From positions 1,020,501 through 1,084,500 of the forward strand of contig JACTAT010000006.1 in assembly GCA_014526335.1 (NCBI GenBank): a DNA stretch of 64,000 nucleotides. Reading direction: 5' to 3'. The DNA comes from Chrysaora quinquecirrha (taxonomy: Eukaryota > Cnidaria > Scyphozoa > Semaeostomeae > Pelagiidae). Position numbers and translations under genes: made by a program. The notes under the pieces were generated by a model. It was not told the DNA's origin. It saw only the letters and a program-made list of their open reading frames with translations, and did not search any database. Positions 33,411 through 45,602 of this stretch are shown in pieces (the first letter of the stretch is position 1; each line of letters starts with the position of its first letter).

Positions 33411-33777
33411 AACAGCAGAAAACAGATGCGGGTAGTTAGGAATAATTATAGAGGAAGCTGCAAGTTAGATTTACTGCATGAGTCTCTAGTTTACCCTACT
33501 TTTGATTTGTCATTCCAACAGAGCAATAGACCAAATCGGCTAAAGTTGTTTATACCCATTTGAGGTCACATGGCCATACCCTTGAGGACCTTTTCCTTTT
33601 AATTAAATTCCAAATTTTGTGCCATGAAAAGCGTGGTTTGAGCTCTGAATTTGACAACAAGAAATGGTGCCTCAAAGGTATGACCTGAAATGGGTGTAAA
33701 CGACGTTAGCCGATTTGGTCTATTGTAAGATAAAACAACAACAACGTCAACGAGCAAAAAAGTGGGACTGCTGTTGG
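33411..33777. other. 3' flank with a 35-bp-arm inverted repeat
   Basis: CAATAGACCAAATCGGCTAA (about 33523) and its near-inverse ending GGTCTATTG (about 33725) enclose 200 bp. A small fold-back MITE is likely. No gene. Confidence 0.6.
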
Positions 33778-35366
33778 CACAGGTAAAACATTGGTGAAAT
33801 TCACCGTTGAATTTGGTGTGAAATTAACTGTGAAATCAGCCGCTGTGGTGAAATTCAGTGTTTAATTTATTCTTGTGAAATTCACCAGAAATTCGGGGTG
33901 AATTCAGCTTGGGCTGAAAATTAGACGTGGCTAATTTCACAGGGGTAGACATTGTGAAATTCGACAATCAATTCTACTACAAGTAGAATTAGACGCATGA
34001 TTTTACAAACAATTTTCGGAAATCCAACTAGTGAAATTCAGCATTGAATTATGCAGTGTGGTAAAATTAGATGCAGCATTTTGCAGATAATTTTTATGCT
34101 CCTCTGCTAGTGAAATTCAACGCAAACGACAAAGAAACAAGAAAGTACTTTATGTAACATGTCAATTCATCTCATAAAATGGAAATACAATTCATGTAAA
34201 ATTAAATTACAAGTCGAAATTTAAGTCAACAAAATAAGTTTCAGATATACTGTGAGCTGAAAATTTTAAAATTGTCCGTTTTACGTTCTATGTTTTCCGT
34301 GAGTCTTCACCAAAAAAGAGCTTTCCTTGAGGAATGGTGTTGAGTTAATCATTTGAAGCTTGATGTTCATGTTGACAGCATCAGTCTGAAAAAGAACAGA
34401 TTTTAAAATGTTTAACAAAGTTGCAAGCTAACCTTTGGTATTTAAAAATCATATATGATCAAACCATTTGCATACTCCACTCCGATACTTACCAATCTTT
34501 CATTGATCACATCTCTGATAGGCCTAAAGGATCTTAAAAGAAAAAAATGTCTCTTTTGCATATCAAAGTGAAATCAAGCATGCACTTACCCAAGGACAAA
34601 TAAACATCCCAGCAGTTTTCTTTCACAGATCTTTTTTAAGGAACATCCCATATTTTTCTTGGTCTGAAATAAAGGATTAAACAAAAGTATAAGATGTATG
34701 GGCCTAATATTTAGGTACTTTGCATTGATGCACAAAAATGAGCCAATTTTTACAGATTTGAAATTTAGAAACTAAATACTTATCTTTTATTGCAGATATA
34801 TCATCTTTCTTAAAGCCTTCATGAGTTTTTTGCCAGTATTTCCACTCTTCTTGCATTGAATTTGCAATGTATTCCTTGCTGACACTTCCTGAAGTTTTCA
34901 GTAACCTTAGCCTAGCCCAACAAACTTGTAACTGTCAATTTTTTTCAAAATTTAAACTTTGATTAGAACAAAGAGTTTCCACAATACACTAGTTCCCAGA
35001 CCACCTGGGGCTTGAATTCCCAATGTAACACCAAAACAAAGATAATTAGAACAATAGATTTTTCATTTGAAATTAAACATCGAATTTCACTCTTGTCTGA
35101 TTTCACCACATGAGAAATTAGGTTGATTTTTGTGTGGTAGAATTCAGTGTTCAATTTCACTATTGCTTATTTTCATCTATTGTGAAATTTTGTTTTATTT
35201 CATCAACCAACTAATTCTACATTCAATTTCACAGTATGACTAATTTCACTAATAGTGAAATTAGACATCAGCAAGTTTACCCTGATTAAGGGTAGCTAAT
35301 TTCACGTTCAATTTCACAGGGTGTCTAATTTCACCAGTGGCTAATTTCACCAAGGTTTTACCTGTG
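33778..35366. mobile_element. 1,589-bp element saturated with GTGAAATT/AATTTCAC motifs
   Basis: Ends CACAGGTAAAACATTGGTGA and TCACCAAGGTTTTACCTGTG are inverted with one mismatch. The outer few hundred bases on each side carry at least fifteen copies of GTGAAATT or AATTTCAC, mostly pointing outwards from each end. The central 1 kb is AT-rich and non-coding. No clear target duplication is visible. The pattern of subterminal binding-site-like arrays resembles CACTA or hAT elements. Confidence 0.65.
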
Positions 35367-37962
35367 TTTCAGAATAATCTGAAAAATGAAGACATCTTTG
35401 AGTTGCAGCAGCAGCAGCAGAAGTCTCACTTAGGCCTACTAGGCCTACGCCTAGACGCTGCGGATGTCCAACAAGAAATTGAGAGCTCTTCAAAAGGTTT
35501 CGAATGTTTGATGCTGTTCGCAACATTGTGAATCGCTGAATGTAGTTCTCGTTGATCAAGCAAGCCTCGTTGGTGTTTGATCCTTGCCCTACACTCACTT
35601 CCACAATAGCAACTCAAGAACACCAACCAAACCGCAAACGGACTCGTTTGGTTTATAAAATAAAGCAAGCATAAAGATGGGAGGGATAAATGCATGCTCA
35701 GTGCAGGCAACAATTGTCATCACGTTTAATTTACCGCTTTGACCCATTGGACAACCTGTGACCTTCCTTCACTCGACCTCTGAACAATTTCGATGACCTG
35801 CCATACGCACTACTGTGGTGGTATTTTTGGGAACTGTTGTGCCTGCTGTAGCAGACGTTTTGGGTTATCATTGTATATCCTTGTTTCGTTACTTTATCGC
35901 ATCAAATCCAAATTTCGATTCCGGGAACTACCATTAAAGCCCAACTTTTATACCTAGTTCTTGTTCGCAGACCCGTGAACCACAAAAACGGGCAGGAAAA
36001 AAGCACACACTTGAAAGACATCTTCTGGCATCTCATGATACAACTAAACTATATTCCATTGATGTCGTTCTCCCAAACCCATTCTTTTGGTATTGCTGCT
36101 GGGCAGGAGTTCAAAGGAAATCCTAGTAGAGTTCCATTTCAAGGAAAGGATTTCAGATACTTCAAGTGGCCCAAAAGAATACGCGCTAAATGATAGGAGA
36201 TGGCTCAATACAAAAAAGACAAACCATTAGATCTTTTCTCCAGTAATATCTTCGCTTTGAAAATTTAAAAGATGCAACAATTGCTCGAAAATGATATAGG
36301 TATGAAGAAAAACTAAAAACCGCAAAATTTCAAATTTTACACGAAATTTTTCGAAATTTTACTTGGAGAAATGTGAAAAACACTCGGTTTAAAAACAGTA
36401 TCAGTTTAAAAAAATTATTATTTTGTGATTATTTCGTTAGGGCAAAGAATCATACTGTAGCTATCTATAATCCCGATAAAATACACCACAGTTATCAGGA
36501 GCATAGTGTACTAACATCGGTCCGAACTAATAAATTTCGAGCATTCTCAAATCTACATGTTAAAAAAATCTATATTTACCCCCTAAAAGCTGTTTTGATA
36601 CTAAAACGCGTCTGTTGACCCAGCCTGCTATACAAAAACTCCCCAAAACTCACACATTAAAGATGTAAAGAAAAAAGATTCGAATTACTAGTTTAAAGTG
36701 CAACATAGGCGTACGAGGCGGGAGACCAGGGGTGCAGTCCCTAAACCCCAAATCCTTTAAAATCTGCATTCGGGCAGAAATCACCTTAACAATGACCAAC
36801 GAATTGGACAAAAACCATGATGATTTATTTTCTCGTACAATCGGGCAAATTTTTAATGGTTTTTAATAAAATTTACGCTCATGAAAATGCTCGAAACTAC
36901 ATTAATGTGGACCCATTTTAAATTGTCGTTTATTTAGTTCAAATCTTACTGCAATTTCTATTAAGGACATTATTCTCACACTAATTTAATACTATATATA
37001 TTTCAAGTTCATTATATCAAATGTTCATTTTATTTATTGTGCACCTCTTACCATGAAATCTGTAACTTGGCTGTGTGTATGTGGGTGTTATTCTATCACG
37101 TGCCAAGGGAAGCATCTAGGTCACTCTGCTTCTTAATAATTGCCACTCATTGCCACGTTTTTCATCATCGCTGGCAAGGTGCAATTTAATGCCAAGATTT
37201 GGTTTGGTAGTCGAAACTATTGCTAAGCAATGGCGAATGACAATAGTATTCTGGTGCAGCATGCGGAGCTTGAGTTCTCCCAGCTGATCGAGGTATGGAT
37301 GATACTGGCATTGGGAATACCAGTAATACCACCATGTCGCTACCATGCAGGTATTAACTGTTGAAAAGAAATAGACGATTTAAGTTTCAAACGAATCAAG
37401 TTAAAAAAGCAAATATCCAACATTTCTTACAATAACACACGTGAGGTAAATAATAAAAAATCGGCAACATTTAAGGCAAATTAAGCATGTGTTACCGATT
37501 TTTAATTATTTACCTTGTGTGTGTTATTAAGTTACGTAATATTGTATAGCTCTGTTTAACTCGTGTAATTTCTTGATCAGCTTAATTGTAATTATGCAAC
37601 TGATGATGAACAGTTTGAAACATGTTTTGCCGGCTAAAAGTTGTCATTTTTCTTCTGAAATTTCTATCGTATTTATTGAATTCTCGAAAATCTCTTCTTT
37701 GTATTCAGGGTCTTTTCTACCTTGAATTGGCATGAAATACGAAAGATGAAATACAATATCTGATAATCATCCTTACCATAAGATCCCTTGACAGCAGGGG
37801 TGAAGAGCTGGGGGAGTTGGGGCAGCTGAGCCCCCTAGCTATTGAGAAAAAAGGTCTTTTTTCATATTTTGGAATGATTCTTCAACAAAGTTCATAGGAG
37901 AGCCCCCCTAGTTATTTTCTAGCTCTACAGCACTGCTTGATGGCTTACATAAAATACCTATC
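35367..37962. other. intergenic stretch, no gene recognised
   Basis: Includes a fold-back hairpin at about 37430-37532 with arms of roughly 34 bp (AATAACACACGTGAGGTAAA and inverse). Short ORFs have no recognisable features. Confidence 0.45.
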
Positions 37963-40900
37963 TCAACCTACCATATCTGCCCTTGGGTTATCCCATGAAA
38001 GACCCTCAATAGTTTCTCTGCTTGTATCAGCACCAGACATTATCAGCATATCAGCGATTGGTTCTGAGTTTTCTGACATTGCAAGATGTAATGGTGTAGC
38101 ACCAGAGTATGATACAGCATTGACATCAGGTGAACAGCTTTCAATGAACTCATGAACCAGATTAACATTGTTTGTTAGAACAACATGATGAAGAGCGGTA
38201 AAGCCAGCCTTGAGATCCTGAGAAAACAAATAAATACTGTTATTTAAAGAAACTTCACAGCAAAAAATAAAATACTTTCTTTGTGCTTTACTTTAGGTAT
38301 TAATCAATTTTCAAATTGCCAGAAACAAGAAATTTCATTGGACATACTTTAAAGCTAATTTTGTCTAACACTCCTCAGAGTATCAACCTCAGAAACAGAA
38401 GGAAACAATGGACCCAGGATTGCCCTTAATGTTTTAATAGGAGGAGAAATTTTCACAGGCAGTCCAAAGCCATATGGAAAGAGAGTCCAGTTCTGTATGA
38501 CTTGGAGAGTTACTCAACGTTTCTTTGGGCTCTACAGTTCAGTGGAATCATCAGTTGCTCTCTGATAATGTAGTCCAGGTTTGAATCCCATTGACTTGTG
38601 TGAAAATATATCCTAGCAGTGGTCATTGATGAACAATATTGCTATAAATATTATAGCTAGACAGCTACAAAAAATGAGAAAATCAAACCCACCATTTCGT
38701 CAGCATTCGCCCCAACTCTGCATAACAGCTCAGCAGTTTTGATCTTCTTATTTCTTGCAGCCAAATGCAGAGGTGTAAAACCTGTCAAAAAGGCAAAAAT
38801 GATACAATTTGCAAATGGAGAGTAATCATTTACTGAACTGGCTGGATGAACAAGGAACAAAGATTCGTCCAAGAGAATGTGAATCTAAGATAACAAAAAA
38901 GTGGGGAAACTTGAAAGCTTTTTGTCTGACACTCCTTAGAGGATTAACATCAGAAACAGACTGAGATAATTGACTATCCTGGATACGGATCAAAATGCAC
39001 TAATAAGAATAGCAAAGCTGCATTGGTATTCATTTCTAACAGAAATGTGAGCCTCTTCAAGATGGTGACTTTCTTCAAATGATGTAAGAAAAGTTAGCTT
39101 GCTGGCAAACTTGTGATGAAAAGATTAGTATCATAAGTGTGCAAAACATCTTTGTGCGAAACAAGATTTTCTTTGGAAGCTGAACAAGGAATGGAATCTT
39201 TGACTTCTTGCTGAAAACACTGCTTACTGCTTGCTTTCAGCTAGGGAGCTTCTCGCAGCAAGAGTTGAATATTATAACGCAGGCATAAATACTGTGGCGC
39301 AACACAACAAAAGAAAACTTTGTTTTTAAGATACTAATATTTTGCCTTGGCAAGCAAGGCTTCTTCAGGGTGTGATGAACGAATAAGTTTACTTACATTA
39401 AATTTAGATTTTTGTATATAATGTAATTAAACTTATTCGTTTATCACACTCTGAAGAAGCCTTGCTTGGCAAGGTGAAATACTAGGATCTTAAAAACTGG
39501 TTGCCTTTTGTTGTCTTGCACCACAGTGTTTCTGCCTGCACTAAATGTGTTCAAAAATCTACCTTCATAGTTCTTGGACTCAATCAGCGTCTGTAACGAT
39601 GATGAAAATTCTTGTAAATTTCTGTGGGGTGTATAAGTGAATATTTCAGTCAATGAATCATCAGAGCCTGATTCTGCAGCGATATGAATGATTGTATTTC
39701 CATTTACATCACAAGATTCGATGTCAGCACCAACATCAATTAGTTTTCTAATGACACTTCTCATCCGAACAGCAACAGCGAGAAACAATGGAGTCTGAAA
39801 AAGCAGTTGATTTTTTAGATAAACTCAATAGACAGCAAAGTGCAAGGAAAGCAACAACACAAAATACCATTGCCCAATGTCAAGGGCTGCAGCTCTGTTA
39901 TGCAGTCTGATTAGCTGAAAACGTTTGAATGCAACATAACAATAGGGTATTACTATCTGGTAATGCCCGCTCTTTATGTATATTTGGGAATTCTATTTAG
40001 AACACAACACCAAAAAAGCTTCAGTCCCAGTACAGCAATCTCAGTTTGGTGCTAGTTTCAGTTTTATGAGGGATGATAAGTATACTTAGGTAATAAGTCT
40101 ACCTTGATACCTCAGTGGACCTTTATTAAAGAGGTCTGGGTTGGCACAACATTTTCTGGAAGATGGTAGACATCCTGATAAAGAGAATCCTCTCCACTTA
40201 TAACAACCTTTGTGTTTGCTTTAAAAGGACGATTTCAAGGGATTGAATGACGCATGAGCAGACATTTCAGAGAAAATAAATGTTCTTTACCTGACCAAGA
40301 TAATTTGGTTCATTAATTGATTCCAAGTTCACATTATCAATAACTTTCAGTGCAAAGTCCTCATTGCCATTGCATATGGTAAGATGTAGGATGCTGAAAA
40401 AATAACAAACAGTTAACATACAGACATTATCAAACAGATTTAGTAAATAAGAGTTTGATTTCTGATTGATTTCTGAGTTGGGTCTGAAGGTCATGCAACT
40501 TTTTGAGGAGATCTCAGATGTTCCAATGCAAAGAAATCAATCAACTACAGTTGTCATATAACTGCGACAAAAATATCTAGTGTGTACCACAGAAATAGGA
40601 ATGCCAAGTGGGACTCCAGCCCCTCATCTGTATAGTAAATAACCAGCCTCCTAGACCTAGAGGTCCCCCAAATCTGAAAAATTTGCCTGAAGTCAGGTAT
40701 AATTCCCATAATCAATATGCAGTCTACAAATCGGACAGCACTCCTAGATTCAATCTTTTCTTACACATTTTTTTTGTAAGAAACCTGGCTTGGGGCCTAG
40801 TTCTAAAAGTTTCTTAATTTTTGGCCCAATTTTAGTTATAAATGTTTCTTAACAGTTTCTTAATTAAACGGAAATAAATTGCAGTAAAAACCACAAAAAA

Positions 40901-42080
40901 CCATCTGTGGGATACAGTATTGCTGACAGGTGCAAGAAATTGCACGGAATTAGCCACACTGGTGCAAGAAATTGCACAGGAATGCTTGAGAACTAATTAC
41001 TACCTCCATGTGAAATCAGTATGTTGGAAAACTGACTCAAAAATTTCTAAAGTTTCTTAACTCCTTCTTTGTAGTTCTAAAAGTTTCTTAACTTTTGGGG
41101 TGTCGAGTTCTAGGTTTCTTATAAACCAGTTTCTTATAAAAAGAAGCATGTATACCAATGACTGTACTTGTGGAGATTTTCAGAAACCTGAGGGGTATTC
41201 ACTCTTCACACATTTCAGAAGTATGAGATATTTACAAGAACTAAAGGATTACACAGCGATTTCCTTGAGAATGATAGCTTATTGATCACTGGTGCACAAG
41301 AATTCCAGAGAGTGAGTTGCCCCTCAGAAACCTTTCTGTTTACAGAATCTGAATGAAACCATTACAGTATCATTCATTTGATTGAAAAAGTCAGGGTTCA
41401 GAAAATGAAGCCAAAAAACATGTCAAAACATGATCAGCAAAATATTTGTTAAAATTGGGGAAATACCTATTTTGACTAAAGGGATGAAAAGTATAAAGGG
41501 ATCAACAGGGTAATTGTAGGGAAAAAACCCGACCCAATCAATGTGCTTGAAAGGGAATTCCCCTCTGCTTAAAGTGTTTTATTGTTTTCTTCAAGACTTG
41601 AAATTCGATATTCAGGTTTTTCCCGGTTTCTAAACAGAAAATTCATCCCATTTATTCAACTTCAAGTTCATTAGACATTTTCTGACAACTGTCTGATATT
41701 TTTCTGTTAATTCGATAACTGATCGATCACTTTAGTTTCGGGGTGATTTCAACAAATCTCTCTCCCCCTTTCTTTGAATGACGGCCTAAAATCTCACCTA
41801 TCTCCATCATCATCTTGTGTAAGACAAACTCCGACATCTTCACTTTCCCCTGAATCACCCAGACAAGCAGTTCCAACATGTTCTGTTTCCTCTTTCTTTA
41901 TATCGGATGATTTGGGATTTTCGCCGTCAGCAGCACTTTTTCCCAAATAACCTTCGCGTTCAACTTTTGAGCCTTTTCCTCCATTCGAGTCAACATCGTC
42001 AAGATGAAGTTTTTCGACTGACAGCCCAAGAGAATCAAAGCCAGAATCGACTTGTTCTTCTACTAAATTCTTTTATCCAT
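37963..42080 (-). CDS. NF-kappaB inhibitor (IkappaB) with canonical DSGFDS degron, copy A
   Basis: IkappaB proteins hold NF-kappaB in the cytosol until IKK phosphorylates the DSG motif and beta-TrCP directs degradation. Five exons, 42080-41798, 40393-40291, 39794-39563, 38781-38693 and 38217-37963, with phases 2, 0, 1, 0, give about 320 residues, the usual IkappaB-alpha length. Exon 1 encodes DSGFDS (42031-42048), an exact DSG-hydrophobic-X-S degron, and an acidic end. Exons 2-5 encode six ankyrin repeats (ILHLTICNGNEDFA, TPLFLAVAVRMRSV, NTIIHIAAESGSDD, FTPLHLAARNKKIK, FTALHHVVLTNN, ATPLHLAMSENSEP). The ATG at 42080 is out of frame with the degron by one base in the A run at 42071-42074; copy B has the same MDxKN start, so a missing base is likely. 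A donor-like GTAGGT precedes the stop. Intron 1 contains two MITEs. Confidence 0.9.
38528..38602 (+). repeat. tRNA-like sequence (SINE fragment) in IkappaB-A intron 4
   Basis: CTACAGTTCAGTGGAATCATC resembles an A box, and CAGGTTTGAATCCCATT a B box, at tRNA-like spacing. Stem pairing is weak, so I call it a SINE remnant. Confidence 0.4.
38905..39045. repeat. CGTCTGACACTCCTCAGA-family repeat in IkappaB-A intron
   Basis: TTTTTGTCTGACACTCCTTAG, ATCAGAAACAGACTGA, then CGGATCAAAATGCACTAAT and GCTGCATTGGTATT, in the same order as the copy at 15600-15830. Confidence 0.6.
39320..39499. repeat. fold-back inverted repeat with about 72-bp arms
   Basis: TTTTTAAGATACTAATATTT, GGCAAGCAAGGCTTCTTCAG and GAACGAATAAGTTTA are repeated in inverse on the right, with a short AT-rich loop. 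It lies in IkappaB-A intron 3. Confidence 0.8.
40764..41150. mobile_element. TA-flanked MITE with repeated GTTTCTTA motif (GTTNCTTA family, N=T)
   Basis: Starts CACATTTTTTTTGTAAGAAA and ends TTTCTTATAAAAAGAAGCATG between TA dinucleotides (40762-40763, 41151-41152). GTTTCTTA recurs internally near 40809, 40844, 40855, 41052 and 41092. Every such motif has T at the variable position. It lies in IkappaB-A intron 1. Confidence 0.8.
41190..41325. mobile_element. 136-bp hAT-type MITE (GAGGGGCAATTCACTC family)
   Basis: GAGGGGTATTCACTC and GAGTGAGTTGCCCCTC are inverted ends. Perfect 8-bp target duplication AGAAACCT at 41182-41189 and 41326-41333. In IkappaB-A intron 1. Confidence 0.85.
41553..41562. 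promoter_or_regulatory. NF-kappaB site in IkappaB-A intron 1
   Basis: GGGAATTCCC, a palindromic perfect match to GGGRNWYYCC, about 240 bp downstream of exon 1. Confidence 0.5.
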
Positions 42081-42694
42081 TTTTTCTTTTGGTTATATCG
42101 CTTCAAAGCGTAATGAATCTTATAGAAAAATAGGAAACGAGAAGATTGACGTTTCAGTTTTATACTTTTCTTGCGTCAGCAATGTTCATCAGGTTTTTCC
42201 CCGAAACAAGAAACTAATGCTGATAATCTGAAAGTAACCAATGAAAGCCACGCATTTGATCACATGACCAACACAGCTGACGAGATCCGCTGACCGGCAA
42301 AACAGATTTGATAACGGGGGCGGGCGGGGCGGGGGTTACCCTTGCCTCGCTAATGTTTTTTAACTTTGGGAAAAGGGGATGTTTTGGCTCGAGCTTCAGA
42401 TCACTGACATATTATAAAGTCACTGGACTTTGTCATGTTTGTTTTCAAATTTTTAGTGTGCAAATGTGGGAATGACCAATCAGAAATTCGTATTTGGTCA
42501 CATGGTAGGCTCAGGTGACTTAGGTTGTCATCCGGTCAGGAATTTCCCCAAGATGGGGGTCACCCTACTCTCATATCTTAAGTGCGTTATATCGTTGGAA
42601 AACGGGGAAGTTTTGGGGCCAAGCTAAAATGGGCACAATTTTCAGACGTTACAGTAAAAACTTAAGACTTGTCATACAGTAAAATATAGTGTAT
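42081..42694. other. upstream flank of IkappaB-A
   Basis: Likely promoter region. Contains one perfect kappaB site (listed separately) and a G-rich tract at 42316-42338. No ORF of interest. Confidence 0.4.
42539..42548 (-). promoter_or_regulatory. NF-kappaB site upstream of IkappaB-A
   Basis: GGGAAATTCC on the minus strand fits GGGRNWYYCC at every position and lies about 460 bp upstream of the ATG. IkappaB-alpha genes in other animals are NF-kappaB targets, so a feedback role is plausible. Confidence 0.5.
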
Positions 42695-42703
42695 ATTCTA
42701 GCC

Positions 42704-42852
42704 TACCCTGGGTACCAGAGCCTCAAGATTGGAACCGCAGAACAAAATAAAAAAAATAATAAGTTGAGCAAAATACGAGTATTTTGCCCAACTTATTATT
42801 TTTTTTTATTTTGTTCTGCGGTTCCAATCTTGAGGCTCTGGTACCCAGGGTA
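42704..42852. mobile_element. 149-bp near-perfect palindrome with 9-bp target duplication (TACCCTGGGTACC family)
   Basis: Arms of about 72 bp pair almost completely, starting TACCCTGGGTACCAGAGCC. A perfect 9-bp target duplication ATTCTAGCC lies at 42695-42703 and 42853-42861. The termini resemble those at 14801 and 29064. Confidence 0.9.
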
Positions 42853-42861
42853 ATTCTAGCC

Positions 42862-44125
42862 ACGTTTTTCAATCACATGCTTTTAGTTATAAGATTCAGA
42901 TTCGGTGGGTAATAGAAACTAGAATTTTTGCAAATCATGGCTTTTTATGCGAAGATTTGCCAATTCAGTTCTGACTTCTAAGAGTTCTAAACGAAACCAA
43001 ACTAGACGAGTGATGACGACACACACCCACTGTTCCTTCTGTGTCTGCTGAGTAAATTGCTTCCTATTTCTAGTTGTTTCAAGAAAGGTTTTCCAGCTCG
43101 AACCGTACATTTTGAATTTGGTTAGTTTCAAAATTGTCTAAAATAAGCAGGTTAATAGATCATAGATGGGATGACTGGCCGTTCTGGGTATAATGGCAAG
43201 AGAAATTGATTTAAGGCCACTGAAAAAACCCTGAACGCTTTTTTGAGGCAGGAAGATTGATTGGATAGGTAGCTATCAAAGAACACGGATGGGAGACCCC
43301 TTTTCATAAAAACTTCTCTAATAGGGCAGTCAGCTTATTCATAGGGGTTTCCATCTTAATATAGGCTCTTTAGCAAGCAAGTGGCAAGGGAAGAGACATT
43401 CCCCGTTCGCAATAAGGTAAGGACTCGCAAATGTATTACCTAAATGTCTTGAAGACAATACCTTTACAGCAGGCCTCTCTTTTTAGCTAAGCTTTCTGCC
43501 TAGGGAAAACACCAGCTCGTTCTGCTGCTCATGCTGACGAGTAGAAGACATTATGAAATGAACATTCTGACGAATACAGTATGAAATGAACATGCTGACG
43601 AATACAGTATGAAATGAACAAGGATACCCAGAGCACAGCTCTTTAAAGTAGCCTTCCTGATGGACGCTCTAAAAGACATTTGATAGAAAGAGTTGATACA
43701 CATGTTTGATACGAGAACAAAAACAACTGTTGAAACTCGAGTTGAGTGCTGTTATAATCAAAGTTCTCATAAAATTTTCCAAGTTTGCGACAAACTATTA
43801 CATGTTTCCAACAAATGCTAAATTCACCACTCACAAAAAAACAATACAAGCATCTACTATCCTATACTAAGAATATTACACCAAGATGCCATTTTTACAG
43901 CTCCTTTTGCAAGCCGTTTCCCTACAAAAGAGCTACTTGAATAATTTACATTACTGCTAATAGTTAAAACTACATTTTAAATACCGTCTAAAACCTATTA
44001 ACATACGATACCGTGTATAACCGTTTATTAATATACCGTCTAAAACCTATTAATGTACGACAAATGCAAGCATATGTTATACAGCAAATGATAAAGAAAT
44101 CTCCCTTGGGAGTTGTGTCCAAATA
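42862..44125. other. intergenic between the IkappaB copies, no gene seen
   Basis: Contains a 28-bp direct repeat (about 2.5 copies of GAAATGAACATGCTGACGAA, 43554-43621). Otherwise no recognisable feature. Confidence 0.45.
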
Positions 44126-44672
44126 CACGCAGTTTTTTATAAGCAACCGCTTATAAGCAACCAAGATGTAGAAGGCCCAAAACTTTAAGCAACGTATAGT
44201 ACCACGGAAAAGCCTAAGCAACATTTATATTTAAAATAATTTATATCATTGCAAGCAGTCGAGGATTGATCAACATAGAAGCTATTTCCATTCATTTGCC
44301 GTCTAAACTCGCATATCAATGGAGTGTTACTCATTACGTGAAGCATTTCATTAAGGGGTTTCCGTTTAACTTTCAATACAAAGTCTCTATATGGTAACAA
44401 TTACATGGTACTTCTTGACGAATGTTATTCATAGTATTTCTTTGCTGTATACTAGGTATTGGCGCTATATTGAATAAAAAGCTATAGGGTAACTCCAAAT
44501 TTTGCTGTTTTTCTAGCCTCTGTGCTATTCTTAGGGCAAAAACACAGTATGCACAGTTCAAATTTAAGCAACTAGTAAGCAACTTTTGCTACTAAAAGGT
44601 GGCTATAAGAGGTCAAAAATAAGCAACTTTTTGAACTACACCCGAGCGAAGTTGCTTATAAAAAACTGCGTG
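44126..44672. mobile_element. TA-flanked MITE with repeated GTTGCTTA motif (GTTNCTTA family, N=G)
   Basis: Starts CACGCAGTTTTTTATAAGCA with a perfect inverted end, between TA dinucleotides (44124-44125, 44673-44674). TAAGCAAC recurs near 44139, 44152, 44186, 44214, 44565, 44575 and 44620. All visible copies carry G (C on the complement) at the variable position. Confidence 0.85.
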
Positions 44673-44674
44673 TA

Positions 44675-45602
44675 TATACAGCAATATATAGTAAATTCTC
44701 CTTCCATAAGAAAGATAATAATATATACCTCAGTATCCTTCTTTCCTCTTTCTTAAAATATAATAGGTGCCAAGTGAAGTTATATGTTTCTTAAATAATT
44801 TTTCCTAAAATAGCCCTGGGGCACTTGATTAAATTTTGTACGGGACGTGCCGCTCAAGTATCAATAACATATTCGACCTTGTACCAATTTTTCGAGAATG
44901 TACGTAATACCCGACCGATCTTATACCAATTTTGTCGCAAATGTATACCGAATCGACAAATAATTACAATGAAAAACCTACACCGTTCTTTATAGCAAAA
45001 TGGTAACATAACTAAACAGAATTCGTTTATGTTTTAAAAAGCTCAAAACATTTTTTGTTTAATAAAGGCAAACAATGTTTCACAAGAAAGAATGTTTGCG
45101 TCATGGCCAAACAGTTAAACATCTTGCTTGACAAACAAATTTTCAATGTTTGACAAATAATGTTTGATCGTTTGGCCAGGGCGGGCCTAAGAAAAATACA
45201 GAGGAAATGGACACGACACGACTTCTGAATCAGTCGTCGTGTAGGGTCGAGCCTTTGTCGTGCAGTAATACTGCTGGGACAGTTCTCTAGCGCGACCTCT
45301 GAGCTGGGCCCAGATTGGGGTGTGGGACTATAGAGCTTTATTTCATCAATTTGTAAATCTTAGAGGCGCCTAAAACTTCAAAAATCTAAAAATTTATAGA
45401 AATTTCAGTAGTGGTCTGATTGCTTAGATTTCTTTGAAAAAAATACTTATACCCTTCCCTCAGGATAAAAAACATCCGTTTTCAATTTACTCCGTAGTCA
45501 ATTCCAAATACAAGACTAACCCCCGTCCACGTAAGAAAACTAATAGATTTCGACTTATAGTTAAAATCATATCAGGGTGTGGATTAAATAGTTAATAAAA
45601 TC
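44675..45602. other. intergenic, with a GGCCCTGGCCAAACG-family MITE fragment
   Basis: From about 45040 to 45187 the CAAACATTG-rich interior and right end (CGTTTGGCCAGGGC) of that family are visible. No gene. Confidence 0.5.

Noticed and set aside
42180..42200. GGTTTTTCCCC as a further kappaB site
   Set aside because: The complement does not satisfy the pyrimidine positions of GGGRNWYYCC.
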